Assembly: GCA_023417655.1 (NCBI GenBank)
Contig: JAEZFD010000016.1
Span: 1 to 26,469, forward strand
Direction: 5' to 3'
Source of the DNA: Planctomycetota bacterium
Lineage (GTDB): Bacteria > Planctomycetota > Planctomycetia > Planctomycetales > Planctomycetaceae
Length of the DNA stretch: 26,469 bases
Below are positions 21,846 through 26,469 of this stretch, piece by piece. The notes under the pieces are model-generated. The model was not told the origin of the DNA. It was given only the letters and a program-made list of their open reading frames with translations, and made no database searches. The translations under genes and the position numbers were made by a program. Positions within the stretch are counted from its first letter, which is position 1, and every line of letters starts with the position of its first letter.

Positions 21846-24524
21846 ATGTCCCGATGGTCATTTGTTATGGCAGGTGTCGGATTCCTGTTCGGTCAGGCAC
21901 AGGTACAGGCCAGCGACGTTGCACCCTCTCCGGCTGCCGAGGCCGGAGTCGATGCCGAGAAGATCACCTTCTTCGAGAAGAAGATCCGTCCGCTCCTCGC
22001 AGGGCACTGTTATACGTGTCACTCCGCATTCACGAATGCAAAAGGCGGTCTGCGCGTTGATGAACGACGTGGCATCCTCGCTGGCGGTAACCGTGGTCGC
22101 GGCGTCGTCCCACATGAACCAGACGCGAGTCTGTTGCTCAAAGCTGTTCGTCAGCAGAAGGGGGCTCCAGCGATGCCACCGGATGGTCGGCTCGATGACA
22201 GCCAGATCGCAGATCTTGAGAAATGGATCACCGACGGAGCGGTCTGGCCAGTTGAAACCCCCGCATTGGCCGAGATACGTGAAGATCAGTCGCACTACCA
22301 ATCACTTCTCGAAGATCATTGGGCATGGCAGCCATTGTCTCGCCCGACTGTACCCGAAGTGAAAGGGATTAACTGGGCAAAGACTCCCGTTGATCGCTTT
22401 ATCCTTGCCAAGCTGGAAGCCAAGGGACTCACTCCCGCCGCTCAAGCAGAGAAGGAGGCGTTGATCCGGCGAGCGACTTACGACCTGACAGGACTTCCAC
22501 CGACACCGGGGGAGATCGACCGGTTCCTGGCGGATCAGTCTCCGGAAGCGTTTGCGAATCTCGTCGACAGACTCCTCGACACGCCTGCATTTGGAGAACA
22601 TTGGGGACGTCACTGGCTGGACGTGGCTCGTTATGGGGAGTCGACCGGCTCTTCCCGCAATCTGCCATACCCTCACGCATGGCGATACCGTGATTATGTC
22701 ATTGACTCGTTTCAGCGTGACAAGCCATACGACGTTTTCATTCAAGAGCAGATTGCGGGCGACCTGCTTCCATTCGGCACGCAAGCGCAGCGTGACGAGC
22801 AAGTGACTGCAACCGGCTTTCTCGCGTTGGGCGTGAAAGACGTCAACCAGCGATTTAAGAACCGTTTCATCCTCGACAACATTGATGAGCAGATCGACAC
22901 CGTCTCGCAGGCGATTCTCGGGCTCACCGTCAGCTGCGCTCGCTGCCACGACCACAAGTTCGATCCAATTCCCACGACTGACTATTACGCACTGGTCGGT
23001 ATCTTTCAGAGCACCGATCTCTGTGCCGGAGTCCGCAACAAGATGGGAGGCGGCGGACTCGACTATTACGACACGAGCATGCTTCTTCCCTTGGGATCCA
23101 GAGTGACAGATGGATCACAGCCAGAGGCTCACATTGAGGAAGTAAAAGCACGTCTCGAAGAGGCACAGGCAGAATTCCGTCGACTTCAGCAGGATCCCGC
23201 TGGAGCAGAGAAGGGCCCGAACGGACGACCCAAACGCCAGATCGCTCGACAGAAGGTCAACCGAATTCAACAGGAACTCGCAGCCCTGACGGATCCCGCA
23301 GTACGAGGCCCCGTCGCTTATGGAGTTCGCGATGCTCAGCTCATTAGCGATGCCGAGATTCGGCTTCGCGGTGAACCTGAACAGTACGGTCCTCTCGTCC
23401 CACGCGGTTTCTTAAGCCTTGTAAAGCTCGATGGGGTCCCTTCAGTTCCCGCCAACCAGAGCGGACGACTCGAACTGGCTCAATGGCTGACACATCCTCA
23501 TAACCCCCTCGCCATACGAGTCATCGTCAATCGCATCTGGAGCCACCTATTCGGGAACGGGCTGGTCACCACAGTTGATAACTTCGGAATCAATGGCGAT
23601 CACCCCAGCCACCCAGAGTTGCTGGACGCCCTTGCTTTGAGATTCGTGGAACAGAACTGGTCCTTCAAGGCGATGATCCGTGAATTGATGCTGACCAATG
23701 CCTATCAGATGGGCACCGCCAGCAACGAGCAGGCCATGGCTATTGACCCTCGAAATCGATGGCTCTGGCGCCAGACACCTCGACGGCTCACGGCCGAAGA
23801 GATTCGGGACACGATGCTGCAAGCCAGTCATCAGCTGGAGCGAGAACGTCCAACCGCATCGCCAGCAGCTCAGCTGAAAGTGATCGAGCTCCGTAACAAT
23901 GGAGCCGAGGCGAGGAACATTGAAGTCCAAGCTCGCGACAGCCGAAGACGCAGTCTGTATCTCCCACTGGTACGAGGACTGGTTCCAACTTCTCTACATG
24001 TCTTCGACTTCGCAGAGCAGGGGATGGTCACAGGACATCGTGATGAAACAACAGTCGCTCCACAGGCCTTGTATCTGCTGAACGATCCATTTGTCCGTGA
24101 GCAATCGCAGGAACTGGCGGTCGCCATTGTTCGGGAGCATTCGACCTCTCCCGCTCGGGTCCATGCTGTGTATCGCACATTGCTGGGACGACTGCCGGAA
24201 GATCACGAAGCAGCCCGAGTTGCACAGTACATCGCGGAGACAGTAGAGATGCTGGAGAACTCGGCCCAAGACCAGACTCAGGGTTCTCAAGTCGCCAGCG
24301 TTCAGGAATCAGCATCAATCGCACAGTCGGGCACGACGAAGGGAGCGGCAAGTAACAACGCGAACGGAGGAACGGCGGCTGAGATCATCGATCCTGACCA
24401 GATCATCGAACCAGATGCTCCAGTCGCCGAGAAAGTCCTGGCGGATGTTGATCCTGAAACTAAAGCGTGGGCCTCAGTGATTCAGGCGATCTACGGCTCT
24501 GCCGAATTCCGTTACCTGAAATAA
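21846..24524 (+). CDS. PSCyt1-DUF1549-DUF1553 cytochrome-domain protein
   Basis: This 892-residue exported protein has a signal peptide at about 1-22. PSCyt1 (about 38-110) has a heme site CYTCH (55-59) and APAMPPDGRL. DUF1549 (about 165-375) has HWGRHWLDVARYGES and a second site CARCHDHKFDP (364-374). A coiled coil spans about 425-482, and DUF1553 (about 537-790) has NRIWSHLFGNGLV, TVDNFGINGDHPSHPELLD and YLLNDPFV. A low-complexity insert (about 806-862) precedes the conserved ending. The family is abundant in planctomycetes; its exact chemistry is not established. A further upstream start (21807) is open, but ATG 21846 has GGAG five bases before it and starts the signal peptide. The DUF1501 gene follows after 81 bases, its usual partner. 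Confidence 0.92.
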   Translation: MSRWSFVMAGVGFLFGQAQVQASDVAPSPAAEAGVDAEKITFFEKKIRPLLAGHCYTCHSAFTNAKGGLRVDERRGILAGGNRGRGVVPHEPDASLLLKAVRQQKGAPAMPPDGRLDDSQIADLEKWITDGAVWPVETPALAEIREDQSHYQSLLEDHWAWQPLSRPTVPEVKGINWAKTPVDRFILAKLEAKGLTPAAQAEKEALIRRATYDLTGLPPTPGEIDRFLADQSPEAFANLVDRLLDTPAFGEHWGRHWLDVARYGESTGSSRNLPYPHAWRYRDYVIDSFQRDKPYDVFIQEQIAGDLLPFGTQAQRDEQVTATGFLALGVKDVNQRFKNRFILDNIDEQIDTVSQAILGLTVSCARCHDHKFDPIPTTDYYALVGIFQSTDLCAGVRNKMGGGGLDYYDTSMLLPLGSRVTDGSQPEAHIEEVKARLEEAQAEFRRLQQDPAGAEKGPNGRPKRQIARQKVNRIQQELAALTDPAVRGPVAYGVRDAQLISDAEIRLRGEPEQYGPLVPRGFLSLVKLDGVPSVPANQSGRLELAQWLTHPHNPLAIRVIVNRIWSHLFGNGLVTTVDNFGINGDHPSHPELLDALALRFVEQNWSFKAMIRELMLTNAYQMGTASNEQAMAIDPRNRWLWRQTPRRLTAEEIRDTMLQASHQLERERPTASPAAQLKVIELRNNGAEARNIEVQARDSRRRSLYLPLVRGLVPTSLHVFDFAEQGMVTGHRDETTVAPQALYLLNDPFVREQSQELAVAIVREHSTSPARVHAVYRTLLGRLPEDHEAARVAQYIAETVEMLENSAQDQTQGSQVASVQESASIAQSGTTKGAASNNANGGTAAEIIDPDQIIEPDAPVAEKVLADVDPETKAWASVIQAIYGSAEFRYLK

Positions 24525-24605
24525 GCACTTCAACTTCTTTCACGCTGAACAAAACGGTCTCTGACCTCGCCTATTCTTGACTTTCGATTTCGACAAGGAT
24601 GCCCG

Positions 24606-25979
24606 ATGTTTTCTTCAGAATCATTTGCAGTCTTGCCATCCCGTCGAGACCTGCTGCGCTCAGCGGGAGCAGGGTTCGGTTATCTCGCCCTAAGTGGGAT
24701 GCTGGCGGAAGCCCGTGCCAAGGCCGCACCGAAAGAGAGCCCGTTGGCACCACGGAAGCCGCACTTCGTCCCGAAGGCCAAAAGGATCATTTTCCTGTTC
24801 ATGCAGGGATCCATTTCGCAGATGGATACCTGGGAATATAAGTCAGAGCTGCAGGATAACGACGGCAAGTCAGGTCCTGGTGGAGGCAGGCTGACTGCGT
24901 CCAAGTTCAAGTTCTCGCAGTACGGGGAAACCGGAACCTGGGTCTCGGAACTCTTTCCACACACCGCGCAGCACGTTGACAAGTTCTGCTTTCTGCGAGG
25001 TCTGCACACTGACACGCCGGCACACCCGCAGGCGGTGATGCAGTTGCATACCGGAACAGCTCTTGTCTCACAGACGCGACCGTCGATGGGGTCATGGCTC
25101 ACCTATGGACTGGGAACGGAAAATCAGGATCTGCCGGGGTATGTCACCATCAATCCACCGCCAAATTTCGGGGGGGCGGCCAATTATGGTTCGGCATTTC
25201 TTCCGGCTCACTATCAAGGCACCCGAATCAGTGACACAGGGTTCATTCCGAATCTGAAGCCGGGAGTCAATTCATCGGTTCAGCGCAAGCAGATCGATCT
25301 GATTCAGGCGATGAACCATGACCTCAAAGCACGCCCTGAAGCTCCGAGCCAACTCGACGGAATCATCGAGTCCTATGAACTCGCTTATCGGATGCAGGGG
25401 AACGTTCCGGAGATTCTGGACATCTCATCTGAACCAGAGCACCTCCAGAATCTCTATGGAATCAAAGACGGACCCGCTGGCAGCTTCGCTCGTCAGTGCT
25501 TAATGGCTCGTCGTCTCAGCGAGGCCGGCGTGCGATTCGTGGAGATCTGCCAGCCCGGTTGGGACCACCATAACAACCTTCACAAAGGCCTGATCAACCA
25601 GTCAGCGATGGTCGACCAGGCGACGTCCGCGCTGCTGACCGATCTTGAACAACGAGGCCTGCTGGACGAAACGCTGGTCCTCTTCGGAAGTGAGTTCGGT
25701 CGACTCCCAACCTCACAAGGGCAGGATGGTCGTGACCATAACATTACTGGCTATCCGATGTGGCTTGCCGGAGCAGGTGTGAAGACCGGCTTCTCATTTG
25801 GAAGCACCGACGAATTCGGCATCAATGCCATCGACGGACGGATGCACACCACCGACCTGCATGCAACGCTGCTCGCCCTGATGGGGCTGGATCATGAGCA
25901 GCTGACGTATCCGTACGCAGGTCGCGAGTTCCGGCTGACAGACGTCGCTGGAAATGTGGCGTGGGAGATCTTTGCCTGA
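24606..25979 (+). CDS. DUF1501 protein with Tat signal
   Basis: This 457-residue protein of the alkaline-phosphatase-like superfamily has a twin-arginine signal SRRDLLRSAG (12-21), so it is probably exported folded. Family motifs are FMQGSISQMDTWEYK, LHTDTPAHPQAVMQLHTG, ETLVLFGSEFGRLPTSQG and GRDHNITGYPMWLAGAGVKTG, ending in TTDLHATLLALMGLD. The conserved Asp and His residues of the metal-binding fold appear present, but the substrate is unknown. AAGGATG lies just before the ATG. It is the last gene of the plus-strand cluster and is followed by a strong terminator. Confidence 0.93.
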   Translation: MFSSESFAVLPSRRDLLRSAGAGFGYLALSGMLAEARAKAAPKESPLAPRKPHFVPKAKRIIFLFMQGSISQMDTWEYKSELQDNDGKSGPGGGRLTASKFKFSQYGETGTWVSELFPHTAQHVDKFCFLRGLHTDTPAHPQAVMQLHTGTALVSQTRPSMGSWLTYGLGTENQDLPGYVTINPPPNFGGAANYGSAFLPAHYQGTRISDTGFIPNLKPGVNSSVQRKQIDLIQAMNHDLKARPEAPSQLDGIIESYELAYRMQGNVPEILDISSEPEHLQNLYGIKDGPAGSFARQCLMARRLSEAGVRFVEICQPGWDHHNNLHKGLINQSAMVDQATSALLTDLEQRGLLDETLVLFGSEFGRLPTSQGQDGRDHNITGYPMWLAGAGVKTGFSFGSTDEFGINAIDGRMHTTDLHATLLALMGLDHEQLTYPYAGREFRLTDVAGNVAWEIFA

Positions 25980-26050
25980 TTCCGCCTGAGGGGGACCAAA
26001 TCGACCGCGACTCGATCTGTCTCCACTTTGGTTGAACCAGTCAGGATGAA

Positions 26051-26087
26051 ACGGGTGTCCCAAAGGCTTCGGGACGCCCGTTTTTTT
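26051..26087 (+). terminator. Intrinsic terminator of the DUF1501 cluster
   Basis: ACGGGTGTCCC (26051-26061) pairs with GGGACGCCCGT (26071-26081) over 11 bp with one G-T pair, around a 9-base loop, followed by a run of seven Ts. It starts 71 bases after the DUF1501 stop. This is the clearest terminator in the window. Confidence 0.9.
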
Positions 26088-26469
26088 ATGCGAGTTGCTT
26101 TTGCTCATCTGCATCCGAGCCCCGACCGGCAATGTTGAGCCGTTTCACTTCCGCGCAGGTGCGAAATGATCGCCTGAAAAGAGCGGATATCCGGAAATCA
26201 CTGAATGCGGCCTCTGAATGAGTCTTCCTCGGACCGTTTGTGCCTTCACTGAAGTTCCATTGACGGGAAAACCGTATGAATCCGTTGCGGACTGCTCTCG
26301 GAGGCGGATCGGTTACACTTGCATGAGGTGTCACTGCTCTGCGAGCTTAGTCTTACCCACAAATCTTCGGAATTCTGTTGGGAAAGCCGTGTTTTTCTAG
26401 GAAAATCGGGGTTGATTGCCTGCGAGGTGACCAAGGCGGGTTGCCGGGAGGTGACAGGGAGGATGCGGG
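26088..26469. other. Right edge without a supported gene
   Basis: Only short overlapping frames without ribosome binding sites or recognisable motifs are seen on either strand. I see no RNA gene, repeat or mobile element here. Confidence 0.5.

Noticed and set aside
1..26469. CRISPR arrays, tRNA and rRNA genes
   Set aside because: No regularly spaced repeats, tRNA cloverleaf pattern or rRNA sequence was recognised on either strand when reading the window.

Overview
The window looks like chromosomal DNA of a planctomycete (phylum Planctomycetota). The evidence is the combination of families it carries: two DUF1559 prepilin-like proteins with the C-terminal H-x9-DG motif, a PSCyt1-DUF1549-DUF1553 cytochrome protein followed by a DUF1501 protein with a Tat signal, an ECF sigma factor paired with a membrane Ser/Thr kinase, a DUF1573 protein, and a PQQ-type sugar dehydrogenase fused to a diheme module. 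This is family-level reasoning from reading the sequence; genus and species cannot be fixed here.

Layout, left to right. (1) 1-2625: a serine-recombinase mobile element. It has tandem hairpins, a small accessory ORF that appears frame-disrupted at a C7 run, and a 736-residue recombinase that starts inside the accessory stop (ATGAGTAA). (2) 2824-4183, plus strand: a recognisable promoter and perfect 8-bp-arm operator directly in front of an ArsR-type repressor gene. This is overlapped (ATGA) by an SRPBCC/AHSA1 gene, then comes a hairpin and a DUF2200 gene. (3) 16558 down to 4478, minus strand: nine codirectional genes. In transcription order they are a GT-C glycosyltransferase, a 74-residue cysteine-rich exported peptide, a membrane-anchored protein of unknown family, a membrane-anchored DUF1573 protein, a GT2 polyprenyl-phosphate-sugar-synthase-like enzyme, a second GT-C glycosyltransferase, a lipoprotein, the PQQ dehydrogenase-diheme fusion, and a DUF1559 protein. 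(4) 18939 down to 16794, minus strand: ECF sigma factor, then Ser/Thr kinase. (5) 18940-20163: a 1.2-kb divergent region with candidate promoter, repeat and gene-remnant signals. (6) 20164-25979, plus strand: DUF1559, small lipoprotein, PSCyt1-DUF1549-DUF1553, DUF1501, ending in a strong intrinsic terminator at 26051-26087. Nothing is recognised after it.

How the genes may work together (inference). The GT2 enzyme could load a sugar on a polyprenyl phosphate, and the two GT-C enzymes could use that donor outside the cytoplasmic membrane. The cysteine-rich peptide, the unknown anchored protein or the DUF1573 protein are possible acceptors or partners. The last three genes of that run add an envelope-bound oxidation module. 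The sigma/kinase pair lies divergent to the DUF1559/PSCyt/DUF1501 cluster and is a plausible regulator of it. The most novel-looking part is the nine-gene minus-strand run, especially its cysteine-rich peptide and unrecognised anchored protein.
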